Part shown: positions 47,686-60,384 of the stretch, one piece after another | Layout of the letters: the number at the start of each line of letters is the position of its first letter | Numbering within the stretch: position 1 is the stretch's first letter | NCBI GenBank assembly: GCA_020746105.1 | Contig: CM036622.1 | Coordinates: 42,881,477-42,945,476, forward strand | Length of the DNA stretch: 64,000 nucleotides | Origin: Trogon surrucura | Lineage: Eukaryota; Chordata; Aves; Trogoniformes; Trogonidae | Direction: 5' to 3' | Notes under the pieces: generated by a model | Database searches by the model: none | Told to the model about the DNA's origin: nothing | The model's input: the letters and a program-made list of their open reading frames with translations, nothing else | Position numbers and translations under genes: made by a program

Positions 47686-50600
47686 ATGAAGATGGAGACT
47701 GGAGATGAAATCGCTATTGTGGGGATAGGATGCAACTTTCCTGGAGGTAAGTTTTGGGTAAACGCAAAGCAGGCTGCTGAGTGAACATTGAAAAGCACAC
47801 TTATTAAAGTTAAGGTGAAGGAAAACAGCACTTTCCTCCCTTATTTCTGTGGGGTCTTTTTAAAAGGTCATGTTGCAGCAGAAACTAACTGGTTTGAATT
47901 TGTTCGCTGACAGACAGACTTGCAGTGCTGGCTGTGGGCAAGGCGTTTTGCTGCACACATGGAACTCATACAAATAAACTGGATGGGTCTGGGACGGTTT
48001 GAGATTTCTGCACGTGCCCACGGATGGGACAAATCGAGAGCCTGTCGATATAAGCATCTCTGCCTGTAATATGAATATGTTGGGTCTTTCTAAAAGCAAA
48101 CTTTTGGCTTTATTACAGTATTCACTTTGAAAGGTCCCAGAAAAGAGCAGAGCTAGATAAATCATAGAATCGTAGAGTCACAGAATCATAGAGTCATAGA
48201 ATGGTTTGGAAGGGACCTTAATGATTATCTGGTTCCATCCGCCTTGCCGTGGGCAGGGACACCTTTCACTAGACCAGGCTGCTCTGTCTCTAGTCAAACT
48301 CTGCCTTTTACCAATACACACCTAAGTGCTTCCTCTTGTACAAGGTGAGAATCTGGCACTTGGTGTCTGTCCTGCGGTTGCTCTCAGTGACTGTCAGCCC
48401 AGTCCCCAGCCCAGCGCTGGCCCGCGCCAGATAGAGCTCTTCCGCTCAGGGCTTGGGCATGGCACAGGTTGGCACCTGCAGCCTGTTTCCAGAGTGATTG
48501 GGGGTGAGGGCACTATGTATCTCGGGAAAGTGGAAGCTGGAAGGAGGAGAAACATGCGCCATTGTGTGGGTGCCGTGTTAGTTTGTTTCAGGGCTAAGAA
48601 AAGGGCTTAGACTTATCCTCAGTGCCTGGAGCTGGAGATCTGGATCTCAACTAGTAAGGAGGTGTTGAGCTCTGTCAGTGTTGAATATACATATACTTTT
48701 GTGTTTAATCTAGTGTTAGCGACAAAGGATAATGCCTCTGGCATTTTCCTGGTATTAGTAAGCTCAGTCTGTCTTCAGAGAGCTAACATCCAGAGATGAT
48801 CTTTTGCTGTCAGTGGAGCTGCTTGAGGAGTGCTGATGTACAGGTACAGAAAGATCTCACCATACCTGTGTGGTCATTAAGGACATGATGCATGTATGTA
48901 GCAGGTGCAGTGACCTTGTAGGGAAATGGAAACAGCAGAAGGCTAAGGATTTTGTGGGGTTCCTTTGCTTTTAGGCAAGCAGTGAAGGGATCAGTCATAC
49001 CTTTCCATTTTCCTCACACAAAAGAATGATCATTTCTTTCTCTTACTTGAGCAACCTAGCTTTATACACGGGAGTTCCTTGTAACTGAGTGTACATTTCT
49101 GAGTCTGCATGGGGAGTGGGAGTGCATAATTTAATCTGCTTTAAAACCTTTGTATAACAGGTGATGGTATTGACAATTTCTGGAAAGTCCTGGAGGAAGG
49201 CAAAAACTGCACAGTTGAAATCCCCCCCGAGAGGTTTAATGCCAAAGAGTGGTATGATCCAGATGATAACAAGCCAGGAAAAATATGTACAACGCGAGCT
49301 GCTCTTCTCAATGAGTGAGTCTGTTACTCTGCTGTGCCACTGATTTTTTCGTACTTAGACTTAATGTGTCCAGCCTTTCAGAGGGTGCAAGACACAGGAA
49401 GAGCTTATAAATGAGACTTAGAAACCAGCTTACTTTTATTGCATGTGATGAGCATGCAGTTGTCATACTGCTGGAATTCCTGGTGTGTGAAATCAATGAG
49501 GAGATGTGGGACGTGTTAAGCACATATGTACATGGCTACAAACATGTATAACCCTTGATTACATAATGCAACATGTATATACATACTGTCCATGTGTTGA
49601 GATGTCACCTGTTGTGTGGTGGAGGTGTGTTATTTTGGGGCATACAGAAGTACACGTGCATCATTCCTGAGGGGGTATATACTTGAACTGAGGTGGGCTC
49701 CAGCCTGTCAGATAATTCTTACTGTCTATAATAGTATGGACTTTGGAGGAAGGTGGTGGAGTATGAACTCCGAGCTGTAAGAACTGCCTGGTAAATCTCT
49801 TCAAGTTTTAGCCTGAAGGTTAGCCAGCTTTGCTGGACCTCAGGACATAATCTTGTGCTTGTGGGGACACGTAGCTCTAATTCATGTGCAGTTGTGACAA
49901 TTTAGAGACAAAAGAAGAAAGTCAGGTTTTGCTAGATAGTTGAGAAGGAGATCTTGTGCTTAATTTGAATGTTTCCTTCTAAACCTGAACTATTTGTAGT
50001 TTCATAATAATCTTGCTTTTCTCTAAGCTTATACTGTCATGTCTTAAAAAGCTTATACTGTCATGTCAGTTATAATACTGAGGGATTATGTATGTACAAG
50101 TATCAGGTAAAGATAGTAGTGTAAAGAGAAAATCTGGAGGAGAAGGCTGCAGTATACATCCCTTCACTTGTGTCCTCATGTTTCATATCAAATTATCCCA
50201 GTGATACGGGTACAGCTCTATGGGGGCTGTATCTGATGTGAAGAATAACAAATTACAGTAAGATCAACGTAAGTGTCTCTTCACCTGAAATCTTCAGGCT
50301 GTTGACCTTTATTCAGACAAGAAGTTCACATGCACAGAAGAAATTTACTGCCTCCTGTGAATAATATCTAGCAAATCATAGGACCCAGAATTATTTCATT
50401 GATTAGTCCCACGTGAGACATTGAATTCTTCACTGAAATCAAGAAATGATACAAATCTGATCCTGGGATACAGGATTAAACCCGGGCTTTGAAGATTTTT
50501 TGAAGATAAGCACGCATGTACACACATAAAATATTTTGCATTTATCATTAGAAAAGTAGGGATATCTCTTGGAAACATCTGAGCTGGTGCTTTACTTACT

Positions 50601-53600
50601 GGTTTTAAACTGTAAAGCATTGGTGTATATTGCCTTAAAAAATTTAGAAGACAATATATGTTTAAAACTTGTTGGCTAAGACCACATTACAGTAGGGGGA
50701 GTCTCTTTCTGCAAAGTTTCATAATCTGAGGAGTCTATTGGTACCAGTGGGATAAACATGTGGATAAATTTTTTTTAGGGGTGGGCTCACAACTCTGAAA
50801 TGCAGAATGGTTGCTAAAAATACATATTCTGTGGTGGGAAATAAAATACCCTTGGCTTATAAACACTTTATTGTGAATTTTATAAATAAGAATTGTGGCC
50901 TAAACATCAGTTACTGCTTTGCTTCTTATGAAATTGCAAAGAATGTGTACTTTGAGTCTTGAAATAAAGGCATATTGTATTTATATTGTACCATTTTCTG
51001 GTCTGTGTATTTTAGATTTAATTCATTTGACAACCACCTGTTTGGAATTAATAATATAGAAGCCGAACGCATGGATCCACAACAGAAGTTGCTGATAGAA
51101 TGCACATATAAAGCCCTGGAGGATGCAGGAGTCCCAGCAGAAGCTATCAGTGGCACCAAAACAGGTGTTTTTATTGGTAAGATGAAAATTTCATAGTGAA
51201 GAAAATATGTTTGAACCTCACAAAGATTGGAGCACTTCTTCATAAACTTTACATACATATCTAGCACTGGACATCAAAGGCTGCTGTGCTGTGACAGTAC
51301 TGGTTATTTTTGGTAACAATCACTAGGCTGCTCTAGAAGTTCATTGAAGCAGGATTGTCTACCCAGCCCTTCCCAGGAATGATACGTTCAAGCCAAGCCT
51401 ACACTTTTTTTCCAGTATAACATTGGTTAAGGTGTTGTGGGAGTTAAGATCCTTTCCAACCAGTAGAAATCCTCATGGAGTTTTTAGTATGCTACAAAGG
51501 TGCACTTGTCCAATTGCTTACCTCAGTACCTGGAAAAGTCGTGGAGATTTTACTGGGTGGTGCTGAAAGATATTTAAAGGACAATGCAGTCATCAGGTAC
51601 GGTTAATATTGGTTCACAACAGAAAAGTGCTGTATATTCTGATATTCTTCTGCAAGGGAAGGCGGTGGATGTAGTTTTTCTGGATTTTAGTAAGGCTTTT
51701 GATACTGTCTCTCACAGGATCCTTCTGAACAAGTCCAGCTGTGAGATGACTGGGTATGTGGTGTGCTGGGCAAAGAACTGGCTGAATGGCAGGGCTCAAA
51801 GGTCTGAAGTGAATGGAGCTACATCTGGCTGGTAACCAGCCACCAGTGGTGTTCCTCAGGGCTCACTTCTAGGGCCAGTTCTGTTCAATATTTTTATCAA
51901 TGATCTGGATGAATGATTTGAACGCACCATTAGTAAGTTTGCTGACCATATAAAATTGGGAAGTGCTGTTGACTCTTTCAAGGGACGACAGGCCTTGCAG
52001 AGGGATCTAGATAGATTGGAGCATGGTGCCATCCTCAAAGGCATGCAGTTTAACAAGAACAAATGCTGGCTTCTTCACCTGTGATAGAGTAACACAAGTA
52101 TAAATTGGGAGAGGAGTGGCTGGAGAGTGGCCCTGCAGAAAGGGGTCTGGTGCATTAAATACAGTATAACTAGCCAGTCAAAAGAGGTGATTGTCTCACT
52201 GTATTTATACTAGTGCAGCCTCACCTTGAGTATTGTGTGCACCTCCAGTCCCTACAACTTCAAAAGGATGTGTCCAGAGGAGGGCAATGATGCTGGTGAA
52301 AGGACTGGAAGGCACATCCTGTGAGGAGCAGCTGAGGACTCTGGGTGTCTCTGTTTTAGAGAACAGGAGACGAAGGGGTGCTTTTGGCTCTGCAGCTTTC
52401 TGAGGAGGGGAAGTGAAGAGGAAGGTGCTGATCTCTTCCCCCTGGTATCCAGTGTTAGGATATGTGGGAATGGTTCAAAGCTGTGTCAGAGGAGGTTCAG
52501 GTTTGACGTTAGGCAGCATTTGTTTATGAAGAGAGTGGTCAAACACCGGAACAGGCTACTTAGAGAGAAGGTCGATGCCCCAAGCCTGCCAGCGTGTAAG
52601 AGGCATTTGGACAATGCCTCAGGTGAGCCCTGAACTGGTCACGCAGTTGGACTAGATGGTTGTTGTGTGTTCTTTCCAACTGAACTATTCTATTCTATTT
52701 TGTCAAGGAGCTAGAATAATGGCACATTTTTGTTAGCGTAATCTGTGTCTCTTAAGAGGAATTTTCTGGGATGGTTAGGCGGATATAACTATAGGGGGAA
52801 AGTGTTTAGATTACTTTAGATGTCTGAGATACGCTCTTCTTTCACAGAGGAGACTATTCCTTGGTCTCTGAATAGATGTGCTGCACTTTCCTGGGAATTG
52901 CTGGGAGTTTTGCCTTTGACTTGTGTTAAAGTGAAAATTTCACTGTAGGATCACTGATGCTATGTAGCTTACTATTAAAACAGAAAACCAAAACACAATA
53001 TGAGGTTTAGTGCTATATATCCCTCTTTGTTTGCTTGGGTTAACATGACATGTATTTGATATTTTTACAGGTCTTATGAATCGAGACTATGAAATAGTAA
53101 CAAGCAGAGCAGTGAGTGAAATAAATCATTATGACGGTACTGGAACAGCAATGAGCATTGCTGCTAACAGGGTCTCATTCACATTTAATCTGACTGGACC
53201 ATCACTGACTATTGACACTGCATGTTCATCTTTTTTCTTCGCTCTGCACTATGCCTTGCGAGCCATTAAATCAGGTAATGGAACTGAAGAGATGCTGGAC
53301 AACGAAAGATGAATTTTTCTGCCTCTCATTCTGGACGTTTCAACATAGCGTGCTTCTATTTTATTCCAGGTGATTGTGAGGCAGCAATCTGTGGTGGAGT
53401 GAACTGCATAATAGATCCCCGCACCTTTGTATCTCTCAGTAAAGCAAAAATGATCTCTCCAGAGGGAATAAGCAAACCCTTCTCCAAAAAGGCAGATGGC
53501 TATGGAAGGGGAGAAGGCTGTGGTGTTGTTTTCCTCAAACCACTGAAAAAGGTAAGATCACTTGTGAAGCAGCCTAAAATAAGATTTGTTGCTTACCTGA

Positions 53601-56600
53601 ATTTTGTATCTTCAGCTCTAATAATCAGTCCAGAAGGAATTTTTCAATTCAAGCTTAAGATAAATGAAGCACTTATTAAGCATGAAACGTTTTTGCACTT
53701 TGCTTACCATGGGGAAGGGATCGTGCATTTAAAAGGACAATACCATACTCTCTCTGTTCTTGGTTTTGTTGTTTTGATTTCTCCTATACAGAGAAAGCAT
53801 GAGATTATTAAAGATAATTTTACCTTTTTATGAAACAGGCAAGGGAAGACTACAGCAAAATCTGGGGTGTTATATGCATCAGTGCAGTAAATCAGAATGG
53901 TAGGTCCATGACTCCAATCACGAGACCATCTCGAATAGAGCAAGAGAAGTTACTGCGCAGCATTTATGAAACTCACATTGATCCCTCGGTTGTGCAGTAC
54001 ATTGAAGCACATGGTACAGGAACTGCTGCTGGTGATCCTACTGAAGCGGAAAGCCTAAGTAGTGTCATCTGTAAAAAGAGATCTTCACAAGCTTCCATTC
54101 TGAAAATTGGTTCAGTGAAAGGAAATATTGGCCACACTGAATCAGCTGCCGGAGCAGCAGGGTTAATCAAAGTGCTTCTCATGATGCATCACGGAAAGAT
54201 TGTTCCATCCTTGCATTATTCGAAGGAGACAAGCAGCATCGATACAGAGAAATTAAACCTTGCAATTCCCACAACCGTAGAGCCCTGGGAAGAATCCCAT
54301 CAGCATGGAAGAGTAGCTGGCATCAACTGCTTTGGATTTGGAGGAACCAATGCTCACATTGTAGTTAGTCAGGTTAAGCAGCTAGCAGAGTCTCTTCCTG
54401 CCCTTAGGAGGCCTGTTGAATTAGTTCTGCTGTCAGCAGCATCAAGTAAGTCCCTTCAGATGACAATGGTTGATACAGCTGACCAGCTGAGCGTGAGAAA
54501 TAATGTAACTCTCCCAAGCCTGGCCTATACATCTGCCTGCAGAAGAAGCCACGCCAACTACAGGTACCGAAAAGCGTTTGTCACAAATTCTCTTCAGCAT
54601 TTACACCAAGAGGTTAAGTCAGCAGCGAGCACTGAACTTCCCGCATCAAAGATGGAGCCACAGCTAGTGTTTGTGTTCTGTGGCAACGGCGTAACGCTGA
54701 AGGAGTTCAGTGAGGCACTGATCAGCTCAGAGCCAGTGTTCAGAGACAAGTGCAAGGAGATAGAAGCGCTTTTTCAGAAACATGCTCCCATCAGCCTCCT
54801 GCCAGCAAGAGCTCATAGCCCAAAGGATTTGGTGAATCCAGAACTTGCCCAGTGCTTGCTTTTTACCCTGCAGGTTGCCTTAGCTTCCCTTCTGAAATAC
54901 TGGGGCATTAAGGCAGTCGCTGCTGTTGGTCACTCAGTAGGGGAAGTTGCTGCTGCGCATTTTGCTGGGTACCTTTCTCTGGCAGATGCAGTCAAAGTGA
55001 TTTATCATCGGAGCAGGCTGCAGGCAAAGACTGCCAGGGGCAGAATGTTGGTGGTTGGAAACATCCCTGTTCAAGAGATCGCCGAATATCTGCATCGCTA
55101 CTCAGGACATGTGTGCATTGCAGCTTTCAACAGCCCAGTTTCCTGCACCTTGTCTGGGAATTTAGACTCTGTGGATGCTGTCCAGAAAGATTTAGCTCAA
55201 GCTTTCAGCCAGAGAAATATCTTTCTTCATGTTTTAAATGTCCCAGCTGCATACCACAGCCCCAGCATGGATATGATACTTGAGGAGTTGGAAGAGAACA
55301 TACAGCCTTTAGGAAAACAGAAGGGGGAAATTGAAGTGATTTCAACACTGACTGGGGTGGCTGCTTCTGAAAATGACTTTGCTCAGGGCAAATTCTGGGC
55401 CCAGCATACTCGTGAACCTGTTGCTTTTGCTAAAGCTATCAAAACTGCAGCTAGAGACAGGGAAAATGTGGTGTTTGTGGAAATAAGTCCTCACCGAGTA
55501 TTGCAGCGAAGTATAAAGGAAACTCTAGGAAAAGGCACAAAGGTGTTCTCTTCCTTGCAAACCGATGCAGAGTATCAGACACTCTTAACCCTGGTAGGAA
55601 ATCTGTTTGAACTGGGATATAATCCTGACTGGCAGCACATTTATAATGGGTATCAAAGCGTTCCAGTGGCCATTCCACGATATCAATTTGATCGGAAAAA
55701 ACTCATGGCCTGTCTGGATATCCATCAAAAATCAAACCAAAGAGGTGTCAGCTCCAGTCATCCTTTAATTTATGGCACAAGCAGTAACAACATGGAATTT
55801 GACTGCCTGCTGTCCCAGGACACGACATCGTACTTATATGAACACAAGAACAATGGTGTGGCCTTAGTCCCTGGTGCTTTTTATGTGGAGCTTGGTCTGG
55901 CCTCTGTGATGAACAGCTCCACACCTAGAGTGCCTCTGAATACCTGCCAGATGAGTATCAGTTTTTCTGCACCGTGTGTTCTCACACAGAATTCCCAAAT
56001 CTTGAGTGTTAAGTTGAATCCACAGAAAGCAGTGACAGCCTTTGAGATACTCTCTTCCTCCAATGTAGTCTATGCTGCAGGCCAAGTTACAAAGAGGCCT
56101 GAAGCTGAGGTGGAAGAAAGCAGTATCTCCTTCCAAGACATCTATCAAAGATGCAGCTCAGTGATTAACAGAGAGGAAGTTTATGAAGCACTGTCTCAGG
56201 TGGGCTTTCAGTATGGTTCCATATTCAGGCAGCTCGGTGATGTGCATTATTGCCAGGAACTAAAGGAAGCTATAACAAGCATCAAAGTAAACAAGGAGAC
56301 CATCAGAGAGATGTACAACTACTGTATCCATCCAGTGCTGCTTGATTGTTTTCTGCAGATGACTGCTGTCATGGCCTCAAGGATGTTGCAGTCCAGAGCA
56401 GGCTTTCCTTCAGGGATAGGTAGCCTTGTGGTGCTCCGACCGCTAGAGGAAGAAATGATGATATACATGAGAACGAGCAAATCCATTGGGAGCTGTCTAG
56501 AGGTCTGTGGATGCTTTATGGACAAAAGCGGCTCCGTTTTGGCTGAACTCAAGCGTGTTGCCATCACTTTCATGAAGCAAGCATCTTCCAGAGACAATGA

Positions 56601-59376
56601 GTTCATGTTTGAAAACAAGTTGAAAGAAGTGTCTCCTTCACAGATGATTGGACATGTGGGGACTATGCCCAGAGCCCTAGTCTTTGCTGACAAATTTGGG
56701 GTAGCTGAGCAGCTCAAAAAATATTTGCATCCTGATTCGAGATATGTTATGTATGAAGACTGGGAAGCCCTATTGGAAGGCCACAGACAGAACAAAATGA
56801 GAGCAGAGGTTGAGGGTTATGATGACATTCTGTTCCTGTGGGGAATTCAGAAGTTAAGTGAAGATTTCCCAAACAAAGTGGTAGACCAGTTGGCAAAATG
56901 TTGTGAAGCCTATCGCCAAGTTATTGTGGCATTAAGAGAGAAGTCATCTCGCTGTTCAGTCAGAGTGATCACCTACAGAACCACAGAAAAATTTGTAGAC
57001 CACATTAACTGTGGGTTTGCGTTGTATGGCATGACCAGAACTTGTGTCGTTGAAGTTCCAGAAATCATGTTTCAGATGATTGACCTCGGCTCTTCCAGTT
57101 CCCTGGACATCTCAGTGCTGGCAGATCTTCTTGCCAAATGCAAAGGTGTGGACTATCCGGAAGTTTGCATCAGCCAAGGAAGAATTTATGTGGCTGAAAT
57201 CAGACGCACACATTTTGTAGATGCAGATTACAGCCAACCCCTAAGATCTCTCCAGAATTCAGAAACATTCACTTTGTACACTTCTGATCCGTACGCAGCA
57301 AAAGACTTGACTGCTGAATTATCCACCAGCACTAATACACATCTGGAAAAACAGAACGTTGAAATTCAAGTGGATAAAATATGTCTCCACTCAGAGGATT
57401 ATTTTCCCATTAGTGTTTCTAGTCGTAACTTTGGTAATACACTGTATTGGAATTCACAAGCAGTAGACAAACACGGACTTTTAGCCCTTGATTTCAGTGG
57501 CACAGTAACAGCAGTAGGCACTGATGTGAAGAAGGTTAAAGTGGGAGATCATGTGGTTTCATGTTATCCAGCTGCTGCATCATCCCGAATTCAGATACCA
57601 GGAACAGTTTGCTTTAATATAAAGAAATTCCCCTGCTTTCAGAATGTCCCTTGTATGTCATACTTCGTCATCGCATGGGAGATCTTAAATCAAAGGTTAC
57701 CCAAGGGGAAACATGGCAGAACATTGGGTATTATTTGTACAGAGCCATCATCGGTTTTGTGCCGTGTTCTTTCTGCAGCAGCAGAAGAGATGGGTTGGAA
57801 AACAGTACTTGCAAGGCCCACTCCTGATAAGTTCCAGTACATAAACTTATGCAATGCCCTTGTTGTTCTTCCTCCAGTAAACAGACTGTCTCAGGAGGAT
57901 CTGACGCAAATGTACTTTCTCAAGGATGTGGTGGTAGTGTGTGGCAATCGACAGTCTGAATGTACCCAAAATGTCAGTGGAATTGATCATGAAAATATCA
58001 GCTTTCATATCCTTACACTTACCAACATTTTCCAGAAAGCATCTCTAAAGGAACTGCAAAAGACTGTACATGCGTGGATCAATTCCATGGATGTGAAACA
58101 GTTTAGATATCTATCAGGTTCTGTTTTTCAGCAGACTGAGAACTTTGAAAGGATAAACACTGAAGTGTCCTATTTTACCTGCAAATCTGTCCCACTGGCT
58201 GTGCTGAGAAGGCGTAAGGACATCACCATGCTTTCAGATATACCGTTGTATGAATCAGAGAAGAAGCTGTTTAAGCAGAACGCTGTTTACGTAGTAGTTG
58301 GGGGGCTCACTGGACTTGGATTTGAAACGGTGAAATTCATAGCTGAGAATGGAGGAGGGTGTATTGCAATACTCTCCAGGAAAATGCCAAGCAATGAGAA
58401 GCAAGAAGAGATGAAGGCTTTCCGGCAGCAGTATAAAGAAAGCAAAGTAGTGTTTGTGCGGTGCGATGTTACCTTGACCAGTGATGTCGAGAAAGCTTTC
58501 CAGTCCATTGCGAACCTCTTTGCAGGGAGTCCAATCAAAGGTGTATTTCAAAGTGCTGTCGTTTTACACGATGGTCATCTTGAAGTTCTGAACTTGGCTG
58601 ACTTTCAGAAAGTGCTGAGCCCAAAGGTAGCAGGGACCTTAAATCTTCATTGGGCTACCAGAGGCCAGCAGCTTGACTACTTTGTGTGCTATTCCTCCGT
58701 TACTTCCTTTCTGGGAAATTCCACTCAGGCAAACTATGCAGCTGCAAACTCTTTCTTGGATGTCTTCTGCCTCTACAGGAGGAACTGTGGGCTTTCAGGC
58801 CAGTCCATCAACTGGGGTGCTTTGAACCTTGGCATACTGCTCAATCAAAACCATATTCAGAACATTTTGGGATCCAAGGGCATAGACATTCTGCAAGTGC
58901 ATGAAATTCATGAGTATCTCAAGAGGAGCTTACTTGTGAATAAGCCACAGCAAGCTGTCGTCAAACTAAACTTTCATATTTTATTGACTCATGTTTTTTC
59001 TCGGATTATTTCACTCAAAAATCGCTTTGTGTCACTTGTGTCAGAAGAATTCAGGAACAAACTTGAAATCTCTGAGGAAACTCAAGTCCAGGATACTGCC
59101 TTAATCAAATCTGAAGACTATATCACCTCAGTGGTGAGTGACCTCACCGGACAGAATCCAGACGAACTAGCCATGAATACAACACTTTCATCATTGGGTA
59201 TAGACTCTATGTTAGCTATGACAATTCAGAACCGTGTCTTTCAAGAGAGAAAGGTGGACATACCTCTTGTGAAACTGCTTGATCCTCACACAACTCTGTC
59301 AAATTTAGTAGTCATTTTAGAAGAAACGAGCAATGCAAATGGAATAGTTGAGAAGAAAGATGCTGAAAATGAATGA
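47686..59376 (+). CDS. Animal FAS-like type I polyketide synthase, complete, six coding exons
   Basis: Predicted to build a polyketide from malonyl-CoA in the cytosol by iterative condensation. Coding exons are 47686-47746, 49161-49314, 51016-51176, 53071-53274, 53370-53551 and 53839-59376, giving 2,099 aa. The ATG is in an exon starting at 47678; a second ATG lies two codons on. Domains: ketosynthase about 8-430 (Cys177 in DTACSS, His312 in EAHGTGT, His353 in GNIGH); acyltransferase about 529-830 (Ser620 in GHSVGE, Arg645, His727); dehydratase about 892-1160 (His923 in HKNNGVALVP, Asp1090 in DCFLQ); structural pseudo-KR and a degenerate enoylreductase about 1469-1660 without a glycine-rich NADPH loop; ketoreductase about 1735-1920 (GGLTGLG 1742-1748, Ser1874, Tyr1887); carrier protein Ser2044 in LGIDS. 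No methyltransferase motif and no thioesterase; it ends about 55 residues after Ser2044. Layout and residues resemble parrot MuPKS and other bird PKS genes, so orthology is likely but inferred. Confidence 0.95.
48160..48290 (-). mobile_element. CR1 3' fragment in synthase intron 1
   Basis: Starts with catagaatcgtagagtcaca and shows tagaatggtttggaagggac, then a gtgggcagggacacct block: the CR1 3' end in reverse, in the intron between the first two coding exons. Confidence 0.85.
49315..51015 (+). other. Synthase intron 2, nothing recognised
   Basis: 1.7-kb AT-rich intron, donor gtgagt at 49315, acceptor ttttag at 51015. No repeat ends or exons seen in it. Confidence 0.6.
51580..52695 (+). mobile_element. 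CR1 LINE fragment in synthase intron 3
   Basis: About 1.1 kb, sense orientation, from the RT palm ([21 protein letters not shown] at about 51660-51725) to the 3' tail (ctattctattctatttt). Frames break several times, so it is old. It lies between the exons ending at 51176 and starting at 53071. Confidence 0.88.
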
Positions 59377-60384
59377 AAGTGCATTAAATGGGAGCTGGCT
59401 AAAGGACTCTTCTCATTCAGGAATTGTGTAGCTTGGAAGATACCTGGACCCTCTGTAGTATCTCAGAATGTGTCTTTGCAGACAGGGTAGAACATCTGGC
59501 AATTCTGAATGTGCTCTTCTGCATCGACCCAGAAAAACCCATACCAGGTTCTTCTGCCATTGCACTAGCTGCATTAATTTCAGTCAATTGTTTGCCTTGT
59601 TACTTTCAGTATTTTTTATTTCATTTTTTACCTCCATTTTTTCAATATTTTTAACTAGAAATAGGTAGATTGATGCCTACACAGTTTCATTTGGTAAAAT
59701 TGTATGCTCAATGCACATTGCATTTTATAAGCCGTATTAAAGTCTTTATGAAAATGGTATGTTTGCACCTCTGGGTGATCAATGTACACGTAAAGTAGCA
59801 TAGGATTATCATAACTTTTGTCATTATTGTAGTGTTAATATGTTATTCTTTTTTGAATATTAAAAAAATATATTATTTTTTAATATTATCAAATATGTAT
59901 CATTACAGACATCTTTTCTAGATGATGTGAATTTCAAAGGTTTCTTCTGAAAAAATAAACTTAATTTTTTCCTTATGCCTGTAAAAATATTAAAAATTTA
60001 CCAGTTGCAAAGCATACAGTAAAGCAACTGTTTTTCTTCATTAATTAGCCATTTTATGAAAGCCCAATATACAAGAATAGTAAAAAATTTTAAAAATGAA
60101 ACCTAAACTGTATCTTTGTCTTATTTTAATTTTTTGCTCTCCTTGTTAAAAAGTTCCTAATCCTAACACCTGTCCTTATTTTATTGCAGTAAGAAGATAC
60201 AGACTTTTCCCCAAAGACATTGAAGCAAACTTTGTTTGTAGTGTCTTAATATGGGAATAAGGCCCTTGTATTGTTTCTCGGTTTTACACCTAATTTTCAC
60301 TCACCCCAAGATGTCCCTCGCAGTTCTGGTAGCATTCTCCATTACTAGAGAAAATCCCATGGGCAAGGCTGTTTGAAGGTAAAG
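59377..60384 (+). promoter_or_regulatory. Synthase 3'UTR with polyadenylation signals, then intergenic
   Basis: AT-rich sequence after the TGA-terminated coding exon. Hexamers are ATTAAA at 59736-59741 and AATAAA at 59954-59959, giving a 3'UTR of about 0.4 or 0.6 kb. The remainder up to the CR1 shows no feature. Confidence 0.55.

Noticed and set aside
51584-51835. RT-like open frame as an extra synthase exon
   Set aside because: It carries the CR1 RT palm sequence and lies in an intron, flanked by the rest of a CR1 fragment.
47686-59376. Bacterial or fungal contamination as source of the polyketide synthase
   Set aside because: It has vertebrate-type introns with GT-AG ends, CR1 and ERVL copies inside its introns and flanks, and an animal FAS-like domain order.
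59377-60384. A thioesterase exon downstream of the synthase
   Set aside because: No open frame with a GxSxG motif was seen here, and polyadenylation hexamers follow the stop closely.
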